Assembly (NCBI RefSeq): GCF_001509475.1
Contig: NZ_LLZG01000383.1
Location: 1 to 46,729, forward strand
Direction: 5' to 3'
Origin: Streptomyces regalis
GTDB lineage: Bacteria; Actinomycetota; Actinomycetes; Streptomycetales; Streptomycetaceae
DNA: 46,729 nucleotides
The first letter of the stretch is position 1; each line of letters begins with the position of its first letter. The notes beneath the pieces are model-generated. The model made no database searches. It saw only the letters and a list, made by a program, of their open reading frames with translations, and was not told the DNA's origin. This document shows, piece by piece, positions 36,111-46,340 of the stretch. Position numbers and translations under genes: made by a program.

Positions 36111-37103
36111 CTACATCGCGCCCAACACGGCGGCCAGCCAGTCCAGTTGGCGGCGCACGTGCACCGCGTCGCCGCCTTCGTGGCCGTTGAACGGATAGGC
36201 GTGGATCTCCTTGCGCGGATCGGCGCCCGACAGCTCCGCATAGCGGTTGTAGGCGCCGTAGGCCCCGCTCGGCGGGCACACCGTGTCGCGCAGGCCGACG
36301 CCGAAGTGGGCCGGGGCGTGGGCGCGCCGGGCGAAGGCGATCCCCTCCATGTAGGACAGCGTGTCGTACGCGGCCCGCTCGGCGCCCCGGTGCACGGAGA
36401 GATACGCGGCGATCTCGCCGTACGGTGACGCGTCGGTGAGGTCGAGTGCGCGTCGGATGCCGCACAGGAACGGGGCGGTGACCAGGAGCGCGGCGAGGTC
36501 GGGGACCAGCCCCGCGACGGCCAGGGCGAGCCCGCCGCCCTGGCTGTTGCCGACGGCGGCGATCCGTGAGGCGTCCACGCCCGGCAGCGCGCGCAGCGCC
36601 GCGACCGCACGTACCGCGTCCGTGATCAGGCGGCGGTAGTGGTGGTCCCGAGGGGAGAGCAGGCCGCGTACCGCAGGGCCCGGGCCGCCCGGTGCCGTGG
36701 CGTGCGGGTCGGGGGTGGCGCCGCCGTTGCCGTACTGGTCGCCCTGGCCCCTGTTGTCCATCAGCAGATGCGCGTACCCGGCGTTCACCCAGGTCAGCCG
36801 CTCGTGCGGGAGGCCCCGGCCCCGGCCGTAGCCGGCGTACTCGACGACGGCGGGCAGCGCATCGCGCACCCCGGCCGGTCTGCTGAACCAGGCCCGCACC
36901 GGATCGCCGCCGAACCCCCGGAACGTCACATCCCAGGTCTCGGTCAGCCGCAGGCCGGTCTGCACCGGGTGCGCGGACACCAACACCTCCGGCTGCGCAG
37001 CCTCCTTGAGAGTGTCGTGCCAGAACTCGTCGAAGTCGGCGGGTTCCTGGGGATCCGGGCGGTAGCGCTTCAGGTCCTCGAGCGGCAGGTCGAACGCGGG
37101 CAC
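36111..37103 (-). CDS. CE7 family acetylxylan esterase/deacetylase (330 aa)
   Basis: Alpha/beta hydrolase of the acetylxylan esterase/cephalosporin-C deacetylase family, which removes acetyl groups from xylo-oligosaccharides inside the cell. The RGQGDQYGN segment, nucleophile elbow GNSQGGG, the Asp in GLRDTVCPPSGAYGAYN and the His in GHEGG form the usual catalytic set. No signal peptide. The GTG start has CGGAGG 6 nt upstream. It is divergent from the ABC importer operon, and the operator-like elements between them imply common control. Together with GH67 and the importer it points to use of acetylated glucuronoxylan fragments. Confidence 0.92.
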   Translation of the reverse strand: MPAFDLPLEDLKRYRPDPQEPADFDEFWHDTLKEAAQPEVLVSAHPVQTGLRLTETWDVTFRGFGGDPVRAWFSRPAGVRDALPAVVEYAGYGRGRGLPHERLTWVNAGYAHLLMDNRGQGDQYGNGGATPDPHATAPGGPGPAVRGLLSPRDHHYRRLITDAVRAVAALRALPGVDASRIAAVGNSQGGGLALAVAGLVPDLAALLVTAPFLCGIRRALDLTDASPYGEIAAYLSVHRGAERAAYDTLSYMEGIAFARRAHAPAHFGVGLRDTVCPPSGAYGAYNRYAELSGADPRKEIHAYPFNGHEGGDAVHVRRQLDWLAAVLGAM

Positions 37104-37135
37104 CAGAAACCTCCGATTGTTGCGGTTCTACATCA

Positions 37136-37144
37136 GAATGTTTC
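37136..37144. promoter_or_regulatory. possible second operator half (GAA-N3-TTC) near the esterase
   Basis: GAATGTTTC shares GAA-N3-TTC with the palindrome at 37256-37268 and lies 33 bp upstream of the esterase start. It is short and degenerate. Confidence 0.3.
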
Positions 37145-37202
37145 GTGCTCTCTGGCTCACCCGGGTCACCGTCTCCCCGACTGGCCTTCCCTGTCAGTCC
37201 CA

Positions 37203-37231
37203 TTGACAGCCATTACACCCGCCCATAACCT
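37203..37231 (+). promoter_or_regulatory. predicted promoter of the ABC importer operon
   Basis: TTGACA (37203-37208), 17 bp, TAACCT (37226-37231): a near-consensus HrdB-type promoter. Transcription would start near 37238, placing the operator at about +18 to +30. Confidence 0.75.
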
Positions 37232-37255
37232 CGCCGCAAAGTTGCCGGTACGACT

Positions 37256-37268
37256 CCGAAACTTTCGG
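37256..37268. promoter_or_regulatory. operator palindrome CCGAAACTTTCGG
   Basis: A perfect 13-bp palindrome around a central C, just downstream of the predicted transcription start and 22 bp before the permease start. CGAAA-N-TTTCG elements are known upstream of actinomycete xylan-utilisation genes, where LacI-type repressors bind. No repressor gene is in the window. Confidence 0.8.
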
Positions 37269-37289
37269 TGCCACCGGGAGGCCACCTGC

Positions 37290-38282
37290 ATGAGCACCTC
37301 CACCACGTCGGTTCCACCGCCCGGCACACAGGGGCCGCCGCCGACGAAGGCTCCACCCCGCCGCGGGCGGCGGGCTACCCGCACCGGCCGGCGGCGGGCG
37401 CTGCGCCGGGACTGGCAGTTGTACTCGCTGGCCGTGCTGCCACTGCTGTTCTTCCTGGTCTTCCGCTATCTGCCGATGATCGGCAACGTGATCGCCTTCC
37501 GGCGCTTCGAGCCGGGCGGTTCGATCTTCGGCGAGGAGTGGGTGGGGCTGCGCTATGTCGAGATGTTCCTCAGCGACCCCACCTTCTGGCAGGTGTTCCG
37601 CAACACCCTGTGGCTCGGCGGACTCACGCTCGTCTTCTGCTTCCCGATCCCGATCGTGCTCGCGCTGCTGCTCAACGAGGTGCGCCGACGTGCGCTGAAA
37701 CGGTTCGTGCAGTCGGTGTCGTACCTTCCGCACTTCCTGTCGATCGTGATCGTCGCGGGCATCACCCTGCAGATGCTCGCCACGGACGGGCCCGTCAACC
37801 ACGCCCTGGGGTGGTTCGGGCACGACCCGATCCGGTTCATCCAGGAACCCGAGTGGTTCCGCACCGTGTACGTCGGCTCGGAGATCTGGCAGACCGCCGG
37901 CTGGGGCACGATCCTCTACCTCGCCGCGCTCACCACCATCGACGAAGACCTGTACGAGGCCGCCCGCATCGACGGCGCCAACCGCTGGCAGCAGATCTGG
38001 CACGTCACCCTGCCCGGCATCCGGCCCACCATGATCACGCTGCTGATCCTCAACATCGGCACCTTCATGGCCGTCGGCTTCGAGAAGGTCCTGCTGCTGT
38101 ACAACCCGCTGACCTATCCGACGGCCGACGTGATCTCGACGTACGTCTACCGGGCCGGTGTCGAGTCCAACAGCTTCAGCTACGCGGCCGCCATCGGGCT
38201 GTTCGAGGCGATCATCGGCCTGGTCCTGATCACGTCCGCCAACACGCTCTCGCGCCGCACAGTGGGGACCAGCCTGTGGTGA
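37290..38282 (+). CDS. LplB-type sugar ABC permease (330 aa)
   Basis: Binding-protein-dependent importer permease. A long basic, Pro-rich cytoplasmic N-terminus (about 40 residues) precedes six membrane segments, starting YSLAVLPLLFFLVFRYLPMIGNVIAF. The EAA loop is EAARIDGANRWQQIWHVTLPGIRP. Orthologs are the LplB and AguF-type permeases for oligosaccharides such as aldotetraouronic acid. The frame is open far upstream, but the ATG at 37290 has GGGAGG 8 nt before it. The stop overlaps the next permease by 4 bp. Confidence 0.92.
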   Translation: MSTSTTSVPPPGTQGPPPTKAPPRRGRRATRTGRRRALRRDWQLYSLAVLPLLFFLVFRYLPMIGNVIAFRRFEPGGSIFGEEWVGLRYVEMFLSDPTFWQVFRNTLWLGGLTLVFCFPIPIVLALLLNEVRRRALKRFVQSVSYLPHFLSIVIVAGITLQMLATDGPVNHALGWFGHDPIRFIQEPEWFRTVYVGSEIWQTAGWGTILYLAALTTIDEDLYEAARIDGANRWQQIWHVTLPGIRPTMITLLILNIGTFMAVGFEKVLLLYNPLTYPTADVISTYVYRAGVESNSFSYAAAIGLFEAIIGLVLITSANTLSRRTVGTSLW

Positions 38283-39148
38283 AGCCGAGCCGTTCCTACC
38301 GGGTCTTCCAGGGCGTCAACGGGGTGGTCCTCACCCTCGTCGTGCTGGTGACCCTGTACCCCTTCGCCAACATCGTCTCGAGGTCCTTCAGCGGGGAACG
38401 CCAGATCCGGGCCGGTGAAGTGACCCTGTGGCCCAAGGGGTTCAACCTCACCACGTACAAGATCGTGTTCCAGGACTCGATGTTCTGGCGGAACTACGGC
38501 AACACCGTGTTCTACACGGTCGTATCCACCGCCGTCGCCATGATTCTGACGACCTGTTACGCCTACGTCCTGTCGAAGAAGAACCTCAAGGGGCGCGGGG
38601 TGCTCGTCGGCGTCGCCGTGTTCACGATGTTCTTCACCGGCGGCCTGATCCCCAACTACATCCTGGTCACCGAGCTCGGACTGAAGAACAGCGTCTGGGC
38701 GATCGCGCTGCCCAACGCGATCAGCGTCTTCAACCTCCTGGTGATGAAGGCCTTCTTCGAGAGCCTGCCGACCGAGCTGGAGGAGGCCGCCCAGATCGAC
38801 GGCCTGAGCACCTACGGCATCCTCCTCAGGATCGTGCTGCCGCTGTCCAAGGCGGTCGTCGCGACCATGGTGCTCTTCTACACGGTGTCCTTCTGGAACT
38901 CCTGGTTCAGCGCGTTCCTCTACATGGACCACTCCGATCTGATGCCGGTCACCGTCTATCTGCGCAACCTCATCGCGGGCGCCACCGGTGCCGGCAACGC
39001 CGGTGCCGGCACCGCGGAGATGAGCCAGGTCGGCGCGAGCATCCAGGCGGTCACGATCGTGCTCACCGCGCTGCCGATCATCTGCGTGTACCCGTTCGTC
39101 CAGCGCTACTTCGTCTCGGGTGTGATGCTCGGCGCGGTCAAGGGCTGA
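38279..39148 (+). CDS. YtcP-type sugar ABC permease (289 aa)
   Basis: Second carbohydrate ABC permease, six membrane segments, with NGVVLTLVVLVTLYPFANIVSRSFS at the N-terminus and EAA loop EAAQIDGLSTYGILLRIVLPLSKA. It is YtcP/AguG-like, and the C-terminus YPFVQRYFVSGVMLGAVKG is typical. The GTG at 38279 overlaps the preceding stop (GTGA). No ATPase gene is in the operon; in Streptomyces such importers usually share the common ATPase MsiK, which is the likely energiser. Confidence 0.92.
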   Translation: MKPSRSYRVFQGVNGVVLTLVVLVTLYPFANIVSRSFSGERQIRAGEVTLWPKGFNLTTYKIVFQDSMFWRNYGNTVFYTVVSTAVAMILTTCYAYVLSKKNLKGRGVLVGVAVFTMFFTGGLIPNYILVTELGLKNSVWAIALPNAISVFNLLVMKAFFESLPTELEEAAQIDGLSTYGILLRIVLPLSKAVVATMVLFYTVSFWNSWFSAFLYMDHSDLMPVTVYLRNLIAGATGAGNAGAGTAEMSQVGASIQAVTIVLTALPIICVYPFVQRYFVSGVMLGAVKG

Positions 39149-39183
39149 TCCCAGCAACTCACCTACGGAACAAGGGAGTTCCC

Positions 39184-40839
39184 ATGAAGAACACAGGAGA
39201 GCTGTCGCGGCGTCAGATCCTGGCCGCTGCGGGTTTCATCGGCCTCGCCGCCCTCACCGGCTGCGGCAGCGGTGACGACGGAGGCGACTCCAAGGACCTG
39301 TCCAAGAAGCAGAACGGCGCGATGAAGGAGTACCAGGCCGGCCAGCAGTTCAAGGCCTCCAAAGCGCTGTCCTTCTCGATGCTGCACAACGACAACCCGG
39401 TCTACCCCCTCAAGACCAGCTGGCTGTTCTGGAAGGAGGTCACCAAGCGCACCGGGGTCACCATCAAGCCCGTCGACGTCCCGCTGGCCGACTACGAGAA
39501 GAAGCGCAGCGTCCTCATCGGCGCGGGCGACGCCCCCTTCCTGATCCCCAAGACGTACCACCCCTCCGAGGTCGCCTTCGTGTCGTCGGGCGCGATCCTC
39601 CCGGTCAGCGAGTACGTGCATCTGATGCCCAACTTCCAGGACAAGGTGAAGAAGTGGAGGCTCGAGCCGGAGCTCGACTCCATCCGCCAGTCCGACGGCA
39701 AGTACTACCTGCTGCCCGGCCTGCACGAGAGGCCCAAGGCCGGCTACTCGCTGTCCTTCCGCACGGACATCCTCGACAAGCACGGCCTGACCCTGCCGAA
39801 CACCTGGGACGAGGTGTACGACGTCCTCAAGGCGCTCAAGGCGGAGTACCCCGACAAATACCCCTGGACCGACCGCTGGAGCACCAACACGCCCTTCCCG
39901 TGCGGCGCGCTGTTCATGTACCTCGGCCAGGCGTACGGGGTCAAGGCCGGCTGGACGTACGACAACATCAGCTTCGACACCAAGGCGCAGAAGTTCGTCT
40001 TCACCGCGACCCAGGACGCCTACCGGCAGATGGTCGAGTACCTGAGAAAGATCGTCGCCGAGAAGCTGCTCGACCCGGAGAGCTTCACCCAGCAGGACGA
40101 CCAGGCCGTGCAGAAGCTGCTGGCCGAGAAGTCCTATGTGATCAGCGCCAATCCGCAGGAGCTGGTGCAGAACTACCGCTACAACCTGGGCAAGCAGGTC
40201 AAGGGCTCGAAGATAGAGATGGTCCCGGTGCCGCTTGGACCCGCCGGCCCGGTCCTGCTGAGCGGCATCCGGCTGGAGAACGGCGTCATGATCTCCAGCA
40301 AGGCCCTCAAGAGCGCCGACTTCGTCGCGATGATGCAGTTCGTGGACTGGCTCTGGTACTCCGACGAGGGCCAGAAGTTCTGCAAGTGGGGTGTGGAGGG
40401 CGTCACTTACACCGAGGCCGACGGCAAGTACCGGCTGGAGCCCGGCATTTCACTGATGGGCTCCGACCCGGACGCCCCGAAGGACCTCCAGAAGGACTAC
40501 GGCTTCTTCAACGGCGTCTTCACCTACGGCGGCAGCTGGGAGCTGGTGTCCTCCAACTTCAGTCCGGACGAGAAGAAGTTCCAGGACGTCATGTCCCAGC
40601 GCAAGGAACTGCCCGTCGACCCGGCCCACCCGCTGCAGTCCTTCGAGCAGGAACAGGCGACGCTCTGGGACACCCCGCTCAAGGACACCGTCATCCAGAA
40701 CACCCTGCAGTTCGTCCTCGGCAAGCGTCCGATGTCCGAATGGGACGCTTTCGTCGCCGAGTTGAAGGCGAAGAACCTGCAGCAGTTCGTCGACCTGCAC
40801 AACAAGGCGTACGAGCGGTACAGGAAGGAGAACGGGTGA
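39184..40839 (+). CDS. LplA-type extracellular solute-binding lipoprotein (551 aa)
   Basis: Substrate-binding protein for the two permeases, anchored as a lipoprotein. An SRRQILAAAGFIGLAALTGC leader has a twin-arginine at 9-10 and the lipobox Cys at 27, so Tat export is possible. At about 550 residues it belongs to the large LplA/AguE group that binds bulky oligosaccharides. Start supported by AAGGGAG 8 nt upstream. The cluster context (GH67, CE7, GH42) suggests 4-O-methylglucuronosyl xylo-oligosaccharides as ligand, by inference. Confidence 0.92.
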   Translation: MKNTGELSRRQILAAAGFIGLAALTGCGSGDDGGDSKDLSKKQNGAMKEYQAGQQFKASKALSFSMLHNDNPVYPLKTSWLFWKEVTKRTGVTIKPVDVPLADYEKKRSVLIGAGDAPFLIPKTYHPSEVAFVSSGAILPVSEYVHLMPNFQDKVKKWRLEPELDSIRQSDGKYYLLPGLHERPKAGYSLSFRTDILDKHGLTLPNTWDEVYDVLKALKAEYPDKYPWTDRWSTNTPFPCGALFMYLGQAYGVKAGWTYDNISFDTKAQKFVFTATQDAYRQMVEYLRKIVAEKLLDPESFTQQDDQAVQKLLAEKSYVISANPQELVQNYRYNLGKQVKGSKIEMVPVPLGPAGPVLLSGIRLENGVMISSKALKSADFVAMMQFVDWLWYSDEGQKFCKWGVEGVTYTEADGKYRLEPGISLMGSDPDAPKDLQKDYGFFNGVFTYGGSWELVSSNFSPDEKKFQDVMSQRKELPVDPAHPLQSFEQEQATLWDTPLKDTVIQNTLQFVLGKRPMSEWDAFVAELKAKNLQQFVDLHNKAYERYRKENG

Positions 40840-40879
40840 CCCGCGCCCCCGGCCGGAAGCGCAGCCGCCGGGAGGTGCC

Positions 40880-41563
40880 GTGAGCACAGTGCGTACGGCC
40901 GACTTCGGCACCGGAGTCCTCTCCCGCGCCGTCGGCCTGATCCACACCCTCGTCACGGTGGAGGCGCTGCTCCTCCTCGCCGCAGCGCCCGGCCTCGCCG
41001 GCCTGCTCCTCCTCGCCCCCGACCCCGCCAACCTGCCGCTGGCCGCCGTATGCCTCCTCCCGCTCGCCCCGGCGCTGTCCGCCGCGCTGTACGCCCTGCA
41101 CCACCGCAGCCGCGACCTCACGGACCTGCACCCGGCCCGCACCTACGCGCGCGGCTGGCGGCTCAACGCCCTCCCGGCCCTGAAGCTGTGGACGCCCCTG
41201 CTCGCCTGGTTGACCGTCATCGCCTTCACCCTGACCCACTTCTCCGCCACCGGCCTGCCCGGCTGGTGGGCGGTGCTGCTCGGGGTGATCGGCGCCGGCT
41301 CCCTGCTGTGGGGCGCGCACGCGCTGGTCCTCACCTCGCTGTTCGCCTTCCGCAGCCGCGACACCGCCCGCCTCGCCGCGTACTTCCTCTTCCGCCGCGC
41401 CCGCGCCACCCTCGCCGCCGCCTCCCTGCTCGTGCTGGTGGCCGCGTCGACCGCCCTGCTGACCGAGGCCCTGCCCGCCCTGCTGGCCGCCCCACTGCTG
41501 CTCTCCCTGCTGCACAGCAGCCGCCCGGTGATCGCCGAGACCGAGGAGGACTTCACCGCATGA
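40880..41563 (+). CDS. DUF624 (YesL-like) membrane protein (227 aa)
   Basis: An integral membrane protein with about five to six hydrophobic segments (LVTVEALLLLAAAPGLAGLLLL, LWTPLLAWLTVIAFTLTHF, and so on) and the DUF624 layout. The family is repeatedly found beside LplA/LplB/YtcP importers, but its function is unknown; an accessory role in transport has been suggested from context only. The GTG has GGAGG just upstream. It follows the binding protein by 40 bp and overlaps the GH42 start by 4 bp. Confidence 0.82.
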   Translation: MSTVRTADFGTGVLSRAVGLIHTLVTVEALLLLAAAPGLAGLLLLAPDPANLPLAAVCLLPLAPALSAALYALHHRSRDLTDLHPARTYARGWRLNALPALKLWTPLLAWLTVIAFTLTHFSATGLPGWWAVLLGVIGAGSLLWGAHALVLTSLFAFRSRDTARLAAYFLFRRARATLAAASLLVLVAASTALLTEALPALLAAPLLLSLLHSSRPVIAETEEDFTA

Positions 41564-43584
41564 CCGCGCAGCGCACCCCGAAGATCCCGTACGGCGGCGA
41601 CTACAACCCCGAGCAGTGGCCGGAGCCGGTCTGGGACGAGGACCACCGCCTGTTCACCCGGGCCCGCATCGACACCCTCACCGTCGGCGTCTTCTCCTGG
41701 TCCCTCACCCAACCCGCCCCGGACACCTACGACTTCACGACCCTCGACCGCATCCTCGACCGCGCGGCCGCCGAGAACCGCCAGGTCTGCCTGGCCACCG
41801 GCACCGCGGCCCTCCCACCCTGGCTCGCGAAGCGGCACCCCGAGGTCAACCGCACCGACTTCGAGGGCCGCCGCCACCGCTACGGCCAGCGCCACAACTT
41901 CTGCCCCAGCTCACCGGCGTACCGCGACTACGCCACGGCGATGGCGGCCCGCCTCGCCGAACGCTACGCGGACCACCCGGCGCTGCTCGCCTGGCACATC
42001 AACAACGAGTACGGCGGTGTCTGTTACTGCGACCTGTGCGCGACCGCCTTCCGCACCTGGCTCCAGGACAAGTACGGCACCCTCGGCGCCCTCAACGACG
42101 CCTGGTGGACGACCTTCTGGTCCCACCGCTACACCGACTGGGCCGAGATCGAGCCCCCGAACGCCCTCACCGAGCACTGGCGCGGCCCCGACCACACCGC
42201 CTTCCAGGGCATCACCCTCGACTACGCCCGCTTCACCACCGACGCCCTCGTCGGCTGCTTCCTCGCCGAGAAGGAGGTGATCCGCGCCCACGACCAGGAC
42301 ACCCCCGTCACCACCAACTTCATGGGCATGTTTCGCCCCCTCGACTACCACCGCTGGGCGCCCCACCTCGACTTCGCCTCCTGGGACAGCTACCCGCCCC
42401 TCGACGCTCCGCCCACCTGGCCCGCCCTCGCCCACGACTTGATGCGCGGCCTCAAGGACGGCGCCCCGTTCTGGCTGATGGAGCAGACCCCGTCCACGAC
42501 GGCCTGCCGTGACGTCAACCCCCTGCGCCGCCCCGGCGAACTCCGCCTCGCCACCTACCAGGCCATCGCCCACGGCGCCGACGCCGCCCTCTACTTCCAG
42601 ATGCGCGCCTCCCGCGGCGCCTGCGAGAAGTACCACGGCGCGGTCATCGGCCACGCGGGCCGCGACGACACCCGAGTGTTCCGGGAAGTGGCGGATCTGG
42701 GACGGGAGTTGGAGACCCTCGGCGACGCGACCCTCGGCGCCCGCACCCCGGCCCGCACGGCCCTCCTCTTCGACTGGGACAGCTGGTGGGCCCTGGAGAT
42801 CTCCGACGGCCCGTCCCGACTGGTGAAGTACCAGGAGGTGGTCCACGCCTACTACCGGGCCGCCCGCGAGGCCGGCGCGGACGTGGACGTCGTCCCGGTC
42901 ACGGCCGACCTCACGGCGTACGACGTGGTCCTCGCTCCTGTGCTTCACCTGGTGAAAGGCGACCTCGCGGAGCGCCTGGAAGCAGTCGCCGCACGTGGCG
43001 GCACCGTCCTGACGACCTTCCTCTCGGGCCGCGTCGACGAACACGACCGGGCCTTCCTGACCGACGTACCCGGCCCGCTCGCACCCCTCATGGGCGTCCG
43101 CGTCGACGAATGGGACGCGAGGCCGCCGGACGTCGTGCAGCCCGTCCAGCTGGGGGAGCTGACCTGCGAGGCACGCCTGGTCTTCGAGATCGTGCTGCCG
43201 CGCGGCGCCGAGCCGGTCGGCACGTACGGCGCCGACTTCTACGCGGGCACCCCGGCAGTGACCCGCAACCGATTCGGCGAGAGCGGCGGCGAGGGCTGGT
43301 ACGTCGCCACCGCCCTGGACCAACCCGGCGTTGCCAAGGTCGTCCGCATGCTCCTCGCCCGCCACGACCTGCTCGGCCCATACGCCGACCAGCCCACCGT
43401 CGAGACGACGAGCCGCATCGCCCCCGACGGCACCCGCCTCCTCTTCCTCCTCAATCACGCCTCCCAACCGGCCCGCCTGACCGCCCACACCACGGCCACC
43501 GACCTGCTGACCGGTAAGCGGGTCGAGGAGGGCGAACCCCTCACCCTCGACCCGCTGGGCACAACCATCCTGCGCCTTCAGTAG
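41560..43584 (+). CDS. GH42 beta-galactosidase family hydrolase (674 aa)
   Basis: Cytoplasmic retaining glycoside hydrolase of family 42. The acid/base is E150 in WHINNEYG, the nucleophile E308 in FWLMEQTPS, and a Cys cluster (CYCDLC and the Cys of NFCPSS) matches the family's metal site. The N-terminal catalytic barrel begins [16 protein letters not shown]; a trimerisation domain and a small beta domain follow. No signal peptide, so it acts on imported oligosaccharides. In a xylan-type locus it may remove galactose or arabinopyranose side units; true specificity is unknown. It ends 7 bp inside the convergent GH67 gene. Confidence 0.93.
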   Translation: MTAQRTPKIPYGGDYNPEQWPEPVWDEDHRLFTRARIDTLTVGVFSWSLTQPAPDTYDFTTLDRILDRAAAENRQVCLATGTAALPPWLAKRHPEVNRTDFEGRRHRYGQRHNFCPSSPAYRDYATAMAARLAERYADHPALLAWHINNEYGGVCYCDLCATAFRTWLQDKYGTLGALNDAWWTTFWSHRYTDWAEIEPPNALTEHWRGPDHTAFQGITLDYARFTTDALVGCFLAEKEVIRAHDQDTPVTTNFMGMFRPLDYHRWAPHLDFASWDSYPPLDAPPTWPALAHDLMRGLKDGAPFWLMEQTPSTTACRDVNPLRRPGELRLATYQAIAHGADAALYFQMRASRGACEKYHGAVIGHAGRDDTRVFREVADLGRELETLGDATLGARTPARTALLFDWDSWWALEISDGPSRLVKYQEVVHAYYRAAREAGADVDVVPVTADLTAYDVVLAPVLHLVKGDLAERLEAVAARGGTVLTTFLSGRVDEHDRAFLTDVPGPLAPLMGVRVDEWDARPPDVVQPVQLGELTCEARLVFEIVLPRGAEPVGTYGADFYAGTPAVTRNRFGESGGEGWYVATALDQPGVAKVVRMLLARHDLLGPYADQPTVETTSRIAPDGTRLLFLLNHASQPARLTAHTTATDLLTGKRVEEGEPLTLDPLGTTILRLQ

Positions 43585-45566
43585 ATGCGCCGCCCATGTG
43601 CGTCGGCCACACCTGACTTGCGGAAGAAGTAGCTGTTGACCTGATCGCGCCACTCGCGGGCAGTGCGGAGCTGCTCCTCGAACCGCTCCGTCACCCGCGC
43701 GTGGCGCGCCGGATCCACCAGTCCCTCGAGCTCCGCCCATACCCGACGGGCCTCCTCCACCTCTTCCACGCCCTCGAAGTGCGTGTCATAGATGTGCTGG
43801 ATCACCGTCTTCCCACTGCGGAGCATGTGTCCGTACGACACGTGGTGGAAGAACAGCAGCAGCTCGTCGGGGCAGGTCTCCGGCGACTCGTACAGCTCGG
43901 CCCAGGGCTTGGGGTACTGCCCCGCGTACCCGGTACCGGTGGCGCAGCTGCGGTCGACCCCCACTCCGTCCCGATCGGCGAAGTGGTACGTCCCCCACGG
44001 GCTGTACTCGTAGCCGTCCAGGCTCGGCCCGTAGTGATGACCGGGCTGCACCATCCAGCCCACCCCGAGCGGCGCGGTGTACTTCTCGTACGTCCGCCAC
44101 GAACCGTCCATGATCGCGTGCAAGCGCGTGTCGCCGGGCCCGAAGGAGAGCCGGATCCACTCGTCGAGGATCCCGCCCGGATCCGCGTCCGGCTGCCAGG
44201 CCAGCCGCCCGAAGGTGTACAGGTTGGCCTGGGCGAGGGGATGCCCGGTCCAGAACGGGTCGTCGCCGATGTTGGACACGGCGACGAGGCCACCGCGCGC
44301 CAACTCCCCGACGGACGACCCCTCTTCGGGCCGGAACCGCAGCACCTCGCTCCACATCGGCCCCAGCCAGCACACATGCCGCTGCTGCCCCGTGTACTCC
44401 TGCGTCGCCTGCAGCTCCACCGCCAGCCGGGTGCGCGGCATCGCGCCGATCAGCGGCGAGACCGGCTCGCGCACCTGGAAGTCCATCGGCCCGTGCTTCA
44501 CCTGGAGCACGGCGTTCGCGGCGAACTGCCCGTCCAGCGGCACGAAATGGTCGTACGCGGCACGCGCCCGGTCCGTCGTCCGGTCCCGCCAGTCCTGGCG
44601 GTGGTTGTAGACGAACGCCCGCCAGTGCACCGTCCCGCCGTACCCCGCGGCGGAGCCGCTGTCAGATGCAGTCAGCGCCGCGGCCAGCATGTTGGCGCCG
44701 TCCGCGTGGCTGCGACCGTAGGCGAACGGCCCCGGCCGGCCTTCGGAGTCGGCCTTCACCACATACCCGCCGAAGTCGGGGATCGCCTCGTACACCCGCG
44801 CGGTCGCCTCGGCCCACCACCCTCGCACCGCCTCGTCCAGCGGATCGGCGGTCGGCAGCCCGCCGAGCACCATCGGGGCGGCGAAGGTGACCGACAGATG
44901 GGTACGGATGCCGTACGGCCGCAACGCGCCCGCGATGGCGGCCACTTCACCGATTCGGTCGGTCAGCAGATGCGCCTCGGTCGCGTGCACGTTGACGTTG
45001 TTCACGGCCACGGCATTGATCCCGCAGGCCGCCAGCAGCCTGCCGTATGCCCGCACCCGCCCCAGCAGCTCACCGCGCGCCCGCCCGTCCGCCCAGAACA
45101 GCGACCCGCCGGCGTATCCGCGCTCCACCTGGCCCATGACCGGATGCACGGCCACGTTGTCCCAGTGATCGAGCATGCGCAGCGCCGACTCGGGCCGGTG
45201 CTCCTCTGGTCCGTACGAGTCCTGGAACGCCGTCTCTCCGAGCCGTACGACGTGGAAGAGGCCGTACAGCAGCCCGGATCCCCCGGACGCGGTGACGGTC
45301 GTACGGCCGTCACCGCGCTCGACGGTGAACGCCTCGCCGCCGTCGCCGCTCTCGGCGCCGGTCAGCTCCAGCACCAGGTCGTACGGCCCGGGGGACCCGT
45401 CGCGCGAGACGCTTCCCCCGAACCGTGCGCAGGCCTGCGCCACTTCCCCGTGCACCGTGTCCACCAGCGGACCCGAGCCGCGGATCAGCGTCCGCCGGGT
45501 GCCGATCGGCCGGAACGCCTCGTCCGGCAGCCAGGCCGGATCGACACCCTGCATGAGACCCCCCAT
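43578..45566 (-). CDS. GH67 alpha-glucuronidase (about 662 aa)
   Basis: Inverting alpha-glucuronidase that releases (4-O-methyl)glucuronic acid from the non-reducing end of short xylo-oligosaccharides inside the cell. The signatures [20 protein letters not shown] (catalytic acid Glu) and [13 protein letters not shown] (base region) are diagnostic; the [17 protein letters not shown] and [14 protein letters not shown] segments also fit. The start is uncertain among ATGs at 45578, 45566 and 45554; 45566 has GGGGAG at best spacing. It lies about 20 bp downstream of the interrupted GH92 gene, so its transcription may have depended on that operon. No N-terminal signal peptide. Confidence 0.93.
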   Translation of the reverse strand: MGGLMQGVDPAWLPDEAFRPIGTRRTLIRGSGPLVDTVHGEVAQACARFGGSVSRDGSPGPYDLVLELTGAESGDGGEAFTVERGDGRTTVTASGGSGLLYGLFHVVRLGETAFQDSYGPEEHRPESALRMLDHWDNVAVHPVMGQVERGYAGGSLFWADGRARGELLGRVRAYGRLLAACGINAVAVNNVNVHATEAHLLTDRIGEVAAIAGALRPYGIRTHLSVTFAAPMVLGGLPTADPLDEAVRGWWAEATARVYEAIPDFGGYVVKADSEGRPGPFAYGRSHADGANMLAAALTASDSGSAAGYGGTVHWRAFVYNHRQDWRDRTTDRARAAYDHFVPLDGQFAANAVLQVKHGPMDFQVREPVSPLIGAMPRTRLAVELQATQEYTGQQRHVCWLGPMWSEVLRFRPEEGSSVGELARGGLVAVSNIGDDPFWTGHPLAQANLYTFGRLAWQPDADPGGILDEWIRLSFGPGDTRLHAIMDGSWRTYEKYTAPLGVGWMVQPGHHYGPSLDGYEYSPWGTYHFADRDGVGVDRSCATGTGYAGQYPKPWAELYESPETCPDELLLFFHHVSYGHMLRSGKTVIQHIYDTHFEGVEEVEEARRVWAELEGLVDPARHARVTERFEEQLRTAREWRDQVNSYFFRKSGVADAHGRRIY

Positions 45567-45586
45567 GCTTCTCCCCATGTCCCTGC

Positions 45587-46340
45587 TCAGGCGAGCAGTT
45601 CGACTTCCGACAGCACCGCCTCGCCGTCGAGCACCAGGCGGTACTTCCCGTACGTACCCGGAGACCCCACGGAGAACGCCCGTGTCTGCCGGTCCCAGGT
45701 GAAGGACTGCCCCGAGCGTTTGTCGAGGGTCTCCCACGTGGTCCCGTCGTCCGATCCCTGGAGCGTCCAGCCGGTCGGCGCCTGGGCCCGGTCCGACGGC
45801 GACGTCAGGGTGTACTGGACGGCCTTGGCGCGCCCGGACACCGGCAGCTCCAGCGAGGAGACGCTCGCCTGGGTCGCCGACGTGTTGTCGAACAGGGCAC
45901 CCTCACCCTTCAGCACATCCGCCCGAGGCACCGGCACCTCGTCGTCCTGGGTGATCGACACCGGCGCCGCGTTCTTCCCGGTGCCCCACAAGGAGGGCCG
46001 CGGCCCCATGTCGAACTCCAGGACGCCGCCCTTCGCGATCAGCGAGTGGGGGAGTGAAGTCGACTTCCAGGGCACGCCGTTGACCCTCAGCCCCTGCACA
46101 TACACATGGCGCGCGCTGTTCTTCGGCGCCTTGACGACCAGCTCCCGGCCGTTCTCCAGATGGACTGTCGCCTTGGTGAACAAGGGCGACCCGATGGCGT
46201 ACTCCCCACTGCCCATCACCAGCGGATAGAAGCCCAGCGCGGAGAACAGGAACCAGGCCGACTGCTCGCCGTTGTCCTCGTCGCCGTGGTAGCCCTGCCC
46301 GATCTCGCTGCCGACGTACAGCCGCGACAGCACCTCACCT
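45587..46340 (-). pseudogene. GH92 alpha-mannosidase 3' part with F5/8-type C domain, cut by an IS
   Basis: The minus-strand frame EVLSRLYVGSEIGQGYHGDE, then DNGEQSAWFLFSALGFYPLV is the end of a GH92 exo-alpha-mannosidase catalytic domain. SPLFTKATVHLENGREL and FDMGPRPSLWGT follow, then a discoidin-like domain ([28 protein letters not shown] to [18 protein letters not shown]). Homology stops abruptly at EVLSRL near 46340, where the hairpin of a TnpB element begins. About two thirds of the enzyme is missing here; the 5' part may lie beyond the element outside the window. The frame stays open into the IS, but that extension is not GH92. Confidence 0.85.
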
